In this document: piece by piece, positions 17,106 to 26,005 of the stretch
How the letters are laid out: every line of letters begins with the position of its first letter
Numbering within the stretch: the first letter of the stretch is position 1
Origin: Litorivivens sp041624475
Lineage (GTDB): Bacteria > Pseudomonadota > Gammaproteobacteria > Pseudomonadales > Spongiibacteraceae
DNA: 64,000 nt
Reading direction: 5' to 3'
Assembly: GCF_041624475.1 (NCBI RefSeq)
Contig: NZ_JBFJUX010000003.1
Coordinates: 1-64,000 of the forward strand
Notes under the pieces: model-generated
Database searches by the model: none
Told to the model about the DNA's origin: nothing
Seen by the model: only the letters and a program-made list of their open reading frames with translations
Program-made: the position numbers and the translations under genes

Positions 17106-18566
17106 CTAGAATTTCTTCAGCGTTTCTCTCAATTCCTGCAAATCTTTAAGTCGCTGGCGAACCCGATGCCGGGCCACGTTGTTGGTCTCGGTCAGGGGCC
17201 AGGCGTAGTGCAATTGTTTCTCAGCGCTGTCCAGATAACCCCGCAGCATAAAGTATTCCGCGCGCGCCATATGCACGCCGAGAATATTGCCCGACAAGCC
17301 GTGCAGCTCTGCCAGTTGATACCACAGGGCCGGGTCTTCCGGGCGGCGCTTGCTGTGATCGATCAGCAGCTCCTCGGCCTCGTGAGGCCGGCCGGCGCGC
17401 TGCAGAACATCGGCCAGCGTCATTGTCAGTGGGTTATTGCCCGGATTCAGGTTTAGATGTTTGCGCAGTAATTCAGCGGATTCATCATAGCTTTTCTGAC
17501 CCGCAAGGATATTGGCCTTGGCTACCACGTAAGCAATGCGGCTGGAGTCATCAGCCAGCAGCGGGGCCAACCTGCTGTCTGCTTCCTTCCACTTGTCGTT
17601 GGCCATCAGGGCGATCACTACGCCATAGGTGTTGGCGTCGCTGGGTGATTTTTCCAGCGCGTGCTGCCACTGGGCCAGCAGGTCGCGCTTGTTACTGGCC
17701 AGTGACAGCTCGGCGCGCTTTTTCATCAGCTGAAAATTCAGGCTGTCGGTGTAAACCCCGCGCGGGAATTGCCGGGCACGGTTTTCACTGTCACTGATAC
17801 GGGAATCGGTCAGCGGGTGAGTCAGCAGAAATTCCGGAGGCTTGTTGCTGTTAAAGCGCAGGCGCCGGTTCATGATTTCAAACATGCTGGGAATGCCGCC
17901 GGGATCCATGCCCGCCTTGGCGAGGGTCTGCATGCCGATGCGGTCGGCTTCCTGTTCGTGTTCTCGGCTGAAGCGAAGCTGAGACTGCATAGCGGCTGCC
18001 TGACCTGTGGCAATGGCCGCCATGCCTGCATCACTGCCAGTTGTGGCTGCCAACACAATGCCCGCCAATAGGCCGGCCATCATCGACAGATTGCCTGCTT
18101 TTTGTTTGTCGAGTGAGCGGGCAAAGTGGCGCTGGCTGAGGTGGGCAAGTTCGTGGCTGAGCACACCGGCAAGCTGAGCTTCATTCTCGGCGTAGGTCAG
18201 CAGGCCGTTGTTAACGCCTACGACTCCGCCAGGCACGGCAAAGGCGTTCAGTTCGGGGCTGTCGACGATCACCAGCTCAAGACGCTTGTCACTCAACTGG
18301 CTGTGCCGTGCGAGCTGATAGGTCAGGTTCTCGATGTAGTCCTGCATCAGCGGGTCTGAAACTGTGGTCACCTGACTGCGAAAGGCTTTCAGCCAGACGC
18401 GGCCCAGTTGGTGTTCCTGCTCGAGGCTGAATTGACTGGAGCTGCCGTCACCGAGTTCGGGCAGGTTGTAGCCGTCGCTGCTGGCAGAGCCTGAGGATTG
18501 TGCTGAGGCCGCCAGTGATGACAGGGCAAACAGGGCGATAAGTAGGGTTTTAACCACGTGACTCAT
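17106..18566 (-). CDS. bepA: BepA-type M48 metalloprotease with TPR domain
   Basis: Periplasmic zinc protease and chaperone that helps assemble or degrade stalled outer-membrane proteins such as LptD. The signal peptide ends around residue 22. The M48 domain carries HELAH (His138, Glu139, His142) and the third ligand Glu206 in REHEQEAD. From about residue 290 a TPR-rich region follows (ANTYGVVIALMANDKWKEAD, YDESAELLRKHLNLNPG, RAGRPHEAEELL), matching BepA in order and in length (486 residues). As in E. coli it neighbours perM, here divergently with the TusA-like gene between them. Confidence 0.94.
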   Translation of the reverse strand: MSHVVKTLLIALFALSSLAASAQSSGSASSDGYNLPELGDGSSSQFSLEQEHQLGRVWLKAFRSQVTTVSDPLMQDYIENLTYQLARHSQLSDKRLELVIVDSPELNAFAVPGGVVGVNNGLLTYAENEAQLAGVLSHELAHLSQRHFARSLDKQKAGNLSMMAGLLAGIVLAATTGSDAGMAAIATGQAAAMQSQLRFSREHEQEADRIGMQTLAKAGMDPGGIPSMFEIMNRRLRFNSNKPPEFLLTHPLTDSRISDSENRARQFPRGVYTDSLNFQLMKKRAELSLASNKRDLLAQWQHALEKSPSDANTYGVVIALMANDKWKEADSRLAPLLADDSSRIAYVVAKANILAGQKSYDESAELLRKHLNLNPGNNPLTMTLADVLQRAGRPHEAEELLIDHSKRRPEDPALWYQLAELHGLSGNILGVHMARAEYFMLRGYLDSAEKQLHYAWPLTETNNVARHRVRQRLKDLQELRETLKKF

Positions 18567-18755
18567 TATGCTCGGCGAGTGATAGGGAACTTTATCGCCT
18601 TGTGAGTACCGAAAACAAGGCTGAACTTATCAGACCGCAAGAATCGTAAAAAGTGCCGAAGTGTGGGCCGGTCGCCTCCAGGTGTGCTGGGCGGGCTAGG
18701 GTAGTGTCGGTATACTCCACGCTATTGTCAGAACTGTAATCAGTGAGAGTGGTAG

Positions 18756-18989
18756 ATGGATAGGGCTTGTGAGGTGACGGTTGATGCGCGCGGACTGGAT
18801 TGTCCGTTGCCCTTGTTGAAAGCCAAACAGGCCTTGAATCGCATGGCAAGCGGGCAGCAATTGGAAGTGCTTGCCACCGATGCGGGTTCCGTGCGCGACT
18901 TTGCGGTTTTCTCCGAGCAGAGTGGACACTCGCTTTTGCTGTCTGAAGAAGAGGGCGGTGAGTACCGCTATATCCTTGAAAAATCCTGA
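18756..18989 (+). CDS. TusA-like sulfur carrier protein
   Basis: Small cytosolic protein of 77 residues with the TusA/SirA fold signature LDARGLDCPLPLLKAKQAL; the persulfide-carrying Cys16 is in CPLP. Family members relay sulfur for tRNA thiolation, molybdenum cofactor or sulfur oxidation, but many stand-alone paralogues have unknown partners. It is followed after 13 bp by perM and is probably cotranscribed with it. It lacks the usual TusA N-terminal extension, so I do not call it tusA itself. It is divergent from bepA across a 189-bp promoter region. Confidence 0.88.
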   Translation: MDRACEVTVDARGLDCPLPLLKAKQALNRMASGQQLEVLATDAGSVRDFAVFSEQSGHSLLLSEEEGGEYRYILEKS

Positions 18990-19002
18990 TCAGGAAACGG
19001 GC

Positions 19003-20082
19003 ATGCTGCGCATAATTAGCAATTGGGTCGACCGGCTGTTTGCCGAAGAAGAAACCGTTGTTCTGCTGTTGCTGATCATTGTTGCGCTGGTATTGATCAT
19101 TACGCTGGGGCACGTGCTTGCACCGGTGATCGCATCGCTGGTTTTCGCTTTTATGATGCAGGGTGTTATCGCCCAGATGATGCGCTGGCGAGCGCCGCGC
19201 TGGCTTGCCATCACTGTGTCTTACCTGCTGTTTATGAGTCTGTTTTTTGGCTTTATCTTTGGTTTGATGCCGCTGGTCTGGAATCAGCTCACCAGTCTTG
19301 TGCAGGAACTGCCTCTGTTGCTGCGTCAATTACAGTCAGCGCTGATGCAACTGCCGGAACGCTCCGATCTGGTGTCCGAAGCGCAGGTACGTGAATTGAT
19401 TGGAGTGGCCGGGGTTGAAGTCGGCAAGCTGGGGCAGCAGGTGGTGTCCTTTTCCATCGGGCAGATACCCAACCTGGTTGGTGTGCTGATCTATCTGGTG
19501 CTTGTTCCCATTCTGGTGTTCTTTTTCCTCAAGGATAAAGATCTCATCCTCGGCTGGCTGAAGCATTTTTTGCCGCATCGGCGTCCGCTGATGGCGAAGA
19601 TATGGCTGGAGATGAACGATCAGGTGGCCAATTACGTGCGCGGTAAAGGTATCGAAATAGTGATTGTCGGTGTTGCCACCTACATCAGTTTTATCTGGAT
19701 GGATCTGAACTACGCCGCACTGCTCGCCCTGTTAGTCGGGCTGTCAGTAGTGATTCCTTACATCGGTGCTGCTGTGGTTACCATTCCGGTGGTGATCGTG
19801 GGCTACCTGCAGTGGGGTGTGGGGTCCGAGTTTTATACGCTGCTGTTGGTCTACGGCATTATTCAGGGGCTCGATGGCAACGTGCTGGTGCCGCTGCTCT
19901 TTTCCGAAGTGGTCAACATGCACCCGGTAGCCATCATTCTGTCTGTGCTGGTGTTCGGCGGGGTGTGGGGGCTGTGGGGTGTGTTTTTCGCCATTCCGCT
20001 GGCCACCCTGGTCAAGGCAATCCTCAACGCCTGGCCAACACAAACAAACAATTCGTCAACAATGGGAGACGCTAGTCGATGA
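19003..20082 (+). CDS. perM: AI-2E family transporter (PerM)
   Basis: Inner-membrane protein of 359 residues in the PerM/TqsA (AI-2 exporter-like) family, with about seven to eight helices. Typical segments are PILVFFFLKDKD, YVRGKGIEIVIVGVATYISF, LLVGLSVVIPYIGAAVVTIPV and the C-terminal VFGGVWGLWGVFFAIPLATLVKA. The natural substrate in this subfamily is unsettled. I chose the ATG at 19003 (MLRIISNW), which follows AGGAAAC, over a longer upstream frame that would overlap the TusA-like gene. Its TGA overlaps the next start in ATGA. Confidence 0.9.
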   Translation: MLRIISNWVDRLFAEEETVVLLLLIIVALVLIITLGHVLAPVIASLVFAFMMQGVIAQMMRWRAPRWLAITVSYLLFMSLFFGFIFGLMPLVWNQLTSLVQELPLLLRQLQSALMQLPERSDLVSEAQVRELIGVAGVEVGKLGQQVVSFSIGQIPNLVGVLIYLVLVPILVFFFLKDKDLILGWLKHFLPHRRPLMAKIWLEMNDQVANYVRGKGIEIVIVGVATYISFIWMDLNYAALLALLVGLSVVIPYIGAAVVTIPVVIVGYLQWGVGSEFYTLLLVYGIIQGLDGNVLVPLLFSEVVNMHPVAIILSVLVFGGVWGLWGVFFAIPLATLVKAILNAWPTQTNNSSTMGDASR

Positions 20083-22928
20083 TGGAGTCGCGCCTGCGCT
20101 GGTTAATTCTGTGGTTACTGGTCGTACTGAGTGCGTGTGGCGAGAGGCCCGTTGAGAATGTGGTTCTGCCGCAAACCGATTCGAGGGAGGTGCGCTACTT
20201 ACGGCTAGACAATGATCTGCAGGTGGTGTTGATCTCCGACCCTTCCGCCGACAAGGCGGCCGCAGCACTGGATATCAACGTCGGCAGCCGTCACGACCCG
20301 AAGGACCGGCAGGGGCTGGCGCACTTCCTGGAGCATATGCTGTTTCTCGGTACGGAAAAGTACCCTGATGCCGGTGAATACCAGTCTTTTATTGCGTCGC
20401 GGGGCGGCTCTCACAATGCCTACACCTCGTTCGAACACACCAACTATTTTTTTGATATCGGCGCCGATCATCTCGACGAGGCGCTGGACCGGTTTGCACA
20501 GTTTTTTGTGGCGCCGCTGTTTAACGCAGAATTCGTCGGGCGCGAAGTCAATGCGGTGAATTCGGAATATCAGGCGCGCATTCAAAACGATTTCCGCCGT
20601 GCGCTCGATGTCTTCAAGGAACTGGCCAACCCCGAGCATCCATTCAGCAAGTTCACTGTGGGCAATCTGTCGACCTTGCTGGGCGGGCGCGGAGAAGACG
20701 CGCTGCGCCAGGACCTGCTGGATTTCTACCAGAAGCACTACTCAGCCAACCGCATGGGACTGGTTGTTATCGGTCGCGAAAACCTGGACGAGCTGCAGGC
20801 TATGGTGGTGGAGCGTTTCTCGGAAATCGAAAACCACAAAGTGAGAGACAAGCCTATCAAGGAGGCTTTGGTCGAAGATACCCCCTTGCGCTTTGAACTC
20901 AAGCCGCGCAAAGAGATGCGCTCGCTGTCTGTGAGTTTTGTACTGCCGGACGTGCGCGCGCAATACCATAAAAAACCGCTCAGCTATCTCGGCCACCTGC
21001 TCGGGCATGAAGGTGAAGGCAGCCTGCTTTATGTGTTGAAAAAAAATGGCTGGGCTGAAGGTCTGCGTGCGGGTGCTGGTATCGAGTACCAGGGCGGGAG
21101 TTTGTTCAATGTAGAGGTGCAGCTGACCCCGGCGGGTATGGCGGCGGTGGATACCGTAACTGACATGGTGTTTGAAGCCATCGCGCTGGTTCAGGCCGAG
21201 GGTGTGGCCCAATGGCGCTATCAGGAACTGACGGATATCGCGCGACTGCAGTTTGATTTTCGCACTCGCCCCAGCGAAATTCACGAAGCCAGTCAGCTTG
21301 CCCACAATCTGCACTACCACTCGCCCGCGGATCTGATTCGCGGTGACTATTCGATGACGGATTTCGATCCGGAATTGATACAGTCGCTGGTCGATGAGAT
21401 GAAGCCGGAAAAGGCCATCATCGCGATCACGCGGCCGGAGATGGAGGGCGATCAAACCTCAGAACTTTATGGTGTGCCCTACAGCGTATTGCCGCCCAGC
21501 GAAGCCGAAGTGGAACGCTGGCAGCGCCGCGCCGGCGTCGCCGGCCTGGTTCTGCCCAAGCCCAATCCCTTTATAGCCGATGATCTCTCCATTAAAACCG
21601 GCGACGCCAGTGAAACACCAAAAGCCGTGCTGCGTACCGGACGGGTAGGCGTCTGGCATATGCTCGACAAGCGCTTTGCCCTGCCGAAAGGCAATCTCAA
21701 TGTATTGATTCGCTCACCCGGTGCCAGCAAAGACGCCACTCGTCAGGCTGCCGCTGAGCTGTGGGTGCGCATGGTTCGCGACGAGCTGAATGCCTTTGCC
21801 TATTCGGCGCAGCTGGCCGGGCTCGACTACAGCCTAAGTGCGCGCTGGGACGGCATTGCGCTGGAGCTGCGAGGCTTTAACGACAAGCAGGGGATGCTGC
21901 TGGACAGCCTTGCCAGTCGGTTGGCGAACCCCGAGTGGGACGAGGTTCGTTTTTTGCGGGTGAAAATGGAATATATCCGCGACCTGGAAAACCAGCGCCA
22001 CGCCGATCCCTACCGCTATCTGTCGAGCGAGCTGGGGCAGAAACTGCGGCGCTTCCGTTTTTCCAGTGAGCTGCGGCTCGAGGCCGCTCGTGGGCTGGGT
22101 ATGCGCGAGGTAAAGGCCTACAGCAAGGAAGTCATGTCAGCCACTCAGCTCTATATCATGGCCCATGGCAATTATAGCGAGAGCGATGCGCGGCAGTTTG
22201 CGCGGGTCGCTGCAGACTTTCTTTTAGGTGGGCGCTTGCCGGATGCCCAGCCGGAACAGATTCGCCGGATACCGGAAGGCGACTTTGGCGACAGTTACGC
22301 ACTTGAACACGGTGACGCGGCGCTGCTCTGGTATCTGCAAGCGCCGGATCCGGGGCATCGGGCGCGGGTGGTGCTGGGCATCGCCGGGCAGATGGTTGGG
22401 CCGGCGTTCTTCAACCAGCTGCGCACACAGGATCAGCTCGGTTATGTCGTCTATGGCGGCGCCTACCCGGTGCGTGAAGTGCCCGCGCTGTATTTTGTGG
22501 TGCAGTCTCCGGTGACGGATACCGCAGATCTACAAAAACGCTTTCGGGCCTTTCTAAAGGACTGGCAGGAAAACGGTCTCGATAAGAAAAGCTTTGAGCG
22601 CAACCGCCAGGCGTTGCGGGTCAAGCTGCTGGAGCAACCGCGCAATCTGTGGGAGGCCGGTGACCAGTTCTGGCGAGACCTGATGGATGGTTACACAAAC
22701 TTTGACAGCCGTGAGCAGTTGGTCGACGTTCTGGACAGTATGGGTTACGAGACCTGGAAGCGGGAGCTCTCGGCTATTTTGGCCGAAGAATCGCGTCGTT
22801 CTCTGTGGCTGCAGGCAGGCGGCGAGCGCGGCGAGAAGGTGCTGGGTACGCAATCACTGGACGGTCCTCAGTGGATCGGTCGCAAACGGCAGTTCTTTTT
22901 ATATGAGCACCCGCCGCTGACAGATTAA
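20079..22928 (+). CDS. Pitrilysin-type M16 peptidase, lipoprotein
   Basis: Large zinc metallopeptidase of 949 residues with the inverted zinc motif HFLEH (His82, Glu85, His86) and the distal ligand Glu163 in VNSEYQ, as in protease III and insulin-degrading enzyme. N-terminal active half, middle and inactive C-terminal halves are present at normal length. The N-terminus has a signal peptide with lipobox LSAC (Cys20), so it is a lipoprotein facing the periplasm. It probably degrades peptides there. The ATG overlaps the perM stop by 4 nt, giving a TusA-like/perM/M16 operon. Confidence 0.93.
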   Translation: MMESRLRWLILWLLVVLSACGERPVENVVLPQTDSREVRYLRLDNDLQVVLISDPSADKAAAALDINVGSRHDPKDRQGLAHFLEHMLFLGTEKYPDAGEYQSFIASRGGSHNAYTSFEHTNYFFDIGADHLDEALDRFAQFFVAPLFNAEFVGREVNAVNSEYQARIQNDFRRALDVFKELANPEHPFSKFTVGNLSTLLGGRGEDALRQDLLDFYQKHYSANRMGLVVIGRENLDELQAMVVERFSEIENHKVRDKPIKEALVEDTPLRFELKPRKEMRSLSVSFVLPDVRAQYHKKPLSYLGHLLGHEGEGSLLYVLKKNGWAEGLRAGAGIEYQGGSLFNVEVQLTPAGMAAVDTVTDMVFEAIALVQAEGVAQWRYQELTDIARLQFDFRTRPSEIHEASQLAHNLHYHSPADLIRGDYSMTDFDPELIQSLVDEMKPEKAIIAITRPEMEGDQTSELYGVPYSVLPPSEAEVERWQRRAGVAGLVLPKPNPFIADDLSIKTGDASETPKAVLRTGRVGVWHMLDKRFALPKGNLNVLIRSPGASKDATRQAAAELWVRMVRDELNAFAYSAQLAGLDYSLSARWDGIALELRGFNDKQGMLLDSLASRLANPEWDEVRFLRVKMEYIRDLENQRHADPYRYLSSELGQKLRRFRFSSELRLEAARGLGMREVKAYSKEVMSATQLYIMAHGNYSESDARQFARVAADFLLGGRLPDAQPEQIRRIPEGDFGDSYALEHGDAALLWYLQAPDPGHRARVVLGIAGQMVGPAFFNQLRTQDQLGYVVYGGAYPVREVPALYFVVQSPVTDTADLQKRFRAFLKDWQENGLDKKSFERNRQALRVKLLEQPRNLWEAGDQFWRDLMDGYTNFDSREQLVDVLDSMGYETWKRELSAILAEESRRSLWLQAGGERGEKVLGTQSLDGPQWIGRKRQFFLYEHPPLTD

Positions 22929-22929
22929 T

Positions 22930-22948
22930 CCTGTAGTAAAACTACAGG
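22930..22948 (+). repeat. Perfect hairpin immediately after the M16 stop codon
   Basis: CCTGTAGT and ACTACAGG form a perfect 8-bp stem with a 3-nt loop, starting 2 nt past the TAA. No U-run follows, so it is a 3'-end stabiliser or operator rather than an intrinsic terminator. Confidence 0.45.
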
Positions 22949-23218
22949 TCGTGTAGTTGCGGGTTTTCAGGTAACTGGTTAAAAATCGTTATGTTAGCGG
23001 TGAGTATACTGCGCAAAATTTGTGTGTCCGCAAATGCACTTGCATGTTTCTGAATTAACTGTAAAATTTTTACACGCAATACGGGCCTGACCGGCCCGTT
23101 TTTGCATTCGATCAAAACACAAAAGCGGGTATCAGCCCACAAGGCGATAACACGCAAGCAGGCCAGGTGATAACCTTCACTCAGGCAACCATTCAATCGT
23201 CTGACGGCGGAGCCCCGC
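22949..23218. other. aceE upstream region
   Basis: Together with its flanks this is the ~380-bp gap before aceE. It contains TATACT at about 23006, a possible -10 box without a good -35, the terminator at 23082-23103, and a small leader reading frame starting at 23219. I see no PdhR-type operator (AATTGGT...ACCAATT). Confidence 0.4.
23082..23103 (+). terminator. Rho-independent terminator or attenuator before aceE
   Basis: Stem CGGGCC/GGCCCG with a 5-nt loop followed by TTTTT. It lies about 155 bp past the M16 peptidase gene and 210 bp before the aceE ATG. If the aceE promoter is upstream of it, it would act as an attenuator. Confidence 0.7.
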
Positions 23219-23272
23219 ATGTCGGAAATCGAAGGTGCAGAAGGTGGTCAATCCTGGCCACAATGGGCTTAA
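23219..23272 (+). CDS. Possible 17-aa leader peptide upstream of aceE
   Basis: ATG preceded by GGCGGAG at 7-nt spacing opens a frame MSEIEGAEGGQSWPQWA ending in TAA, 40 bp before the aceE start. Immediately after it ATGGGC (23263-23268) and GCCCAT (23277-23282) can pair. No homologue is known to me. The good ribosome site and position suggest a leader peptide, but chance cannot be excluded at this length. Confidence 0.35.
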   Translation: MSEIEGAEGGQSWPQWA

Positions 23273-23312
23273 CTTGGCCCATCACACTGACATTCGATGG
23301 AAGGACGGTTTC

Positions 23313-25988
23313 ATGCTGCAAGAGCTTGAAGAGCTGCGCGAACAATTACGCGACGACTTAGACCCCCAGGAAACTGAGGAATGGCTGGATGCCCTCGACG
23401 GTGTCTTGCGTCATCAAGGCAAGGCGCGAGCCGCCTATCTCTTGAAGATGCTGGTGCGCCACGCCGCCCAGCAAGGCACCAAACTTCCTCCTGCAATCAC
23501 CACGCCCTTTCGCAACACCATCGAACCGACCGCTGAAAAACGTATGCCCGGCGATCTTTTCATGGAGCGCCGTATCCGCTCGCTGATTCGCTGGAATGCG
23601 CTGGCAATGGTAATGCGCGCCAACGACAACAACGAGGCTCTGGGCGGGCATATTTCCTCCTTTTCCTCAGCGGCAACGCTCTACGATGTGGGCTTTAACT
23701 ATTTCTTTCGCGGTGGTGACAAGCCGGACCTGGTTTACTATCAAGGCCACAGTGCGCCGGGTATGTATGCCCGCTCTTATCTGGAAGGGCGCTTGAACGA
23801 AGATCAGCTCGACAATTTCCGTCGCGAAGTGGACGGTAACGGGCTTTCCTCTTATCCGCACCCCTGGTTAATGCCGGACTACTGGCAATTCCCTACCGTC
23901 AGCATGGGACTCGGGCCGATACAGGCCATTTATCAGGCCCACGTGATGAAGTATCAGCATAGCCGTGGTCTGGTAGATCAGGCGGATCGCAAGGTCTGGT
24001 GCTTCCTCGGCGATGGCGAGTGCGACGAGCCGGAATCGCTTGGTGCTATCGCGCTGGCCGGTCGTGAACAACTCGATAATCTGGTTTTTGTCGTGAACTG
24101 CAACCTCCAGCGCCTTGATGGGCCGGTGCGCGGCAACGGCAAGATTATTCAGGAGCTTGAAGGCGTATTTCGCGGTGCGGGCTGGAACGTCAACAAGGTG
24201 ATCTGGGGCCGCCACTGGGATCCGTTGTTAGAGAAAGACAAAGAGGGCTTTCTCAAGCGCCGGATGAATGAAGTCTGCGACGGTGAGCTGCAAAATTACA
24301 AAGCCAATGGCGGCGCTTATACCCGCGAGCACTTTTTCGGCAAGTACCCTGAGCTGCTGGATATGGTCAAAGACCTGTCTGACGACGACATCATGTACCT
24401 GAACCGCGGTGGCCATGACCCCTATAAAGTCTATGCTGCCTATGCCAACGCCGTTGAGCATAAAGGACAGCCCACCGTGGTGCTGGCGATGACGGTCAAA
24501 GGCTACGGCATGGGCAAGGGCGGTGAAGCCCAGAACGAAACCCACGGCATCAAGAAACTGGATCTGGAAAGTCTGAAAAAATTCCGCGATCGTTTTGCGG
24601 TACCGATTTCCGATGCAGAATTGAAAGAGGTCCCGTATTACCGTCCGGCGGAAGACAGCCCAGAAATGGTTTACATGCGCAAGCGACGCGAAGAACTGGG
24701 TGGCTATCTGCCGGCGCGCAAGGCCGACTTCGACGCACTTGAGGTGCCTAGTCTTGATGACCTAAACGGTCAGCTGAAGGGCAGCGGCAAAAGAGAAATT
24801 TCCACCACCATGTCCTTTGTGCGTACCCTTTCAACCCTGGTGAAACACAAAGGCGTCGGCAAGGTTGTGGTGCCCATTGTTCCCGACGAGGCGCGTACCT
24901 TCGGTATGGAGGGGATGTTCCGTCAGCTCGGTATCTACTCGTCGCAGGGCCAGCGCTACACGCCGCATGACTCCGACCAGATCATGTACTACAAGGAAGA
25001 CAAGAGCGGTCAGATTCTGGAAGAGGGCATCAATGAGGCGGGTGCTTTCAGTGCCTGGCTGGCGGCTGCGACGTCTTACAGCAACCACGGTCTGCCGATG
25101 GTGCCGTTTTACATTTTTTACTCGATGTTTGGCTTCCAGCGCATTATGGATCTGGCCTGGGCGGCGGGCGACAGTCAGGCGCGCGGTTTTTTGATGGGCG
25201 CAACGGCCGGTCGCACCACGCTGAACGGCGAAGGTCTGCAGCATCAGGACGGACACAGTCACCTGATGGCCAACATGATACCAAACTGTCTGTCCTACGA
25301 CCCCACCTATGCCCATGAGCTGACGGTGATTATCCAGGATGGCATGAAGCGGATGTATCAGGACAAGGAAAACGTGTTCTATTACATCACACTGATGAAC
25401 GAGAACTACGGTCACCCGGAAATACCCAAGGGCTGCGAAGAGGGCATTGTTCGCGGGCTCTATCTGCTAAGCGAAAGCGATCAGAAAAAACCAAAACACC
25501 GCGTTCAGCTTATGGGCTCGGGCACCATACTGCGGGAAGTGGAAGCAGCGGTTGAATTGCTGGCGGACTATGGTGTGGCCGCCGATGTCTGGAGTGCGAC
25601 CAGTATCAATCAGCTGCAGCGCGACGGGGCAAACTGCGAGCGCTTCAACCTGATGCACCCGGATGAAGAGGCTCGGGTGCCGTATGTGTCGCAAATGCTC
25701 GACGGTCGCGACGGCCCGGTCATCTGCGCCACCGATTACATCAAATCTTACGGCGAGCAGATTCGCCCCTATATCAATAAGCGCTTTGTGGTGCTGGGTA
25801 CCGACGGTTTCGGTCGCTCTGACACACGCAGCAAGTTGCGCCACCACTTTGAAGTGGATCGCAGCTTTGTGGCTCTGGCCGCCCTGAAAGCGCTGGCGGA
25901 TGAGGGTGAGATCGAACGCTCCGTGGTCAGCAAGGCTATCCAGAAGCTCGGCATCAACCCCGACAAACCCAACCCACTCTACGCCTGA
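23313..25988 (+). CDS. aceE: Pyruvate dehydrogenase E1 component, homodimeric
   Basis: Thiamine-diphosphate enzyme that decarboxylates pyruvate and reductively acetylates the lipoyl domains of AceF. At 891 residues it matches the alpha2 type of E. coli (887). The thiamine/Mg motif starts GDGECDEPE (233-241) and ends NCNLQRLDG. Other conserved stretches are SSYPHPWLMP, EARTFGMEG, LGTDGFGRSD and RHHFEVD. The ATG at 23313 has GGAAGGA 8 nt upstream; an earlier in-frame start at 23235 would read through the leader region and is not supported. aceF follows after 17 bp. lpd is not in the window. Confidence 0.97.
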   Translation: MLQELEELREQLRDDLDPQETEEWLDALDGVLRHQGKARAAYLLKMLVRHAAQQGTKLPPAITTPFRNTIEPTAEKRMPGDLFMERRIRSLIRWNALAMVMRANDNNEALGGHISSFSSAATLYDVGFNYFFRGGDKPDLVYYQGHSAPGMYARSYLEGRLNEDQLDNFRREVDGNGLSSYPHPWLMPDYWQFPTVSMGLGPIQAIYQAHVMKYQHSRGLVDQADRKVWCFLGDGECDEPESLGAIALAGREQLDNLVFVVNCNLQRLDGPVRGNGKIIQELEGVFRGAGWNVNKVIWGRHWDPLLEKDKEGFLKRRMNEVCDGELQNYKANGGAYTREHFFGKYPELLDMVKDLSDDDIMYLNRGGHDPYKVYAAYANAVEHKGQPTVVLAMTVKGYGMGKGGEAQNETHGIKKLDLESLKKFRDRFAVPISDAELKEVPYYRPAEDSPEMVYMRKRREELGGYLPARKADFDALEVPSLDDLNGQLKGSGKREISTTMSFVRTLSTLVKHKGVGKVVVPIVPDEARTFGMEGMFRQLGIYSSQGQRYTPHDSDQIMYYKEDKSGQILEEGINEAGAFSAWLAAATSYSNHGLPMVPFYIFYSMFGFQRIMDLAWAAGDSQARGFLMGATAGRTTLNGEGLQHQDGHSHLMANMIPNCLSYDPTYAHELTVIIQDGMKRMYQDKENVFYYITLMNENYGHPEIPKGCEEGIVRGLYLLSESDQKKPKHRVQLMGSGTILREVEAAVELLADYGVAADVWSATSINQLQRDGANCERFNLMHPDEEARVPYVSQMLDGRDGPVICATDYIKSYGEQIRPYINKRFVVLGTDGFGRSDTRSKLRHHFEVDRSFVALAALKALADEGEIERSVVSKAIQKLGINPDKPNPLYA

Positions 25989-26005
25989 GTGTTAAGGACA
26001 GAATC

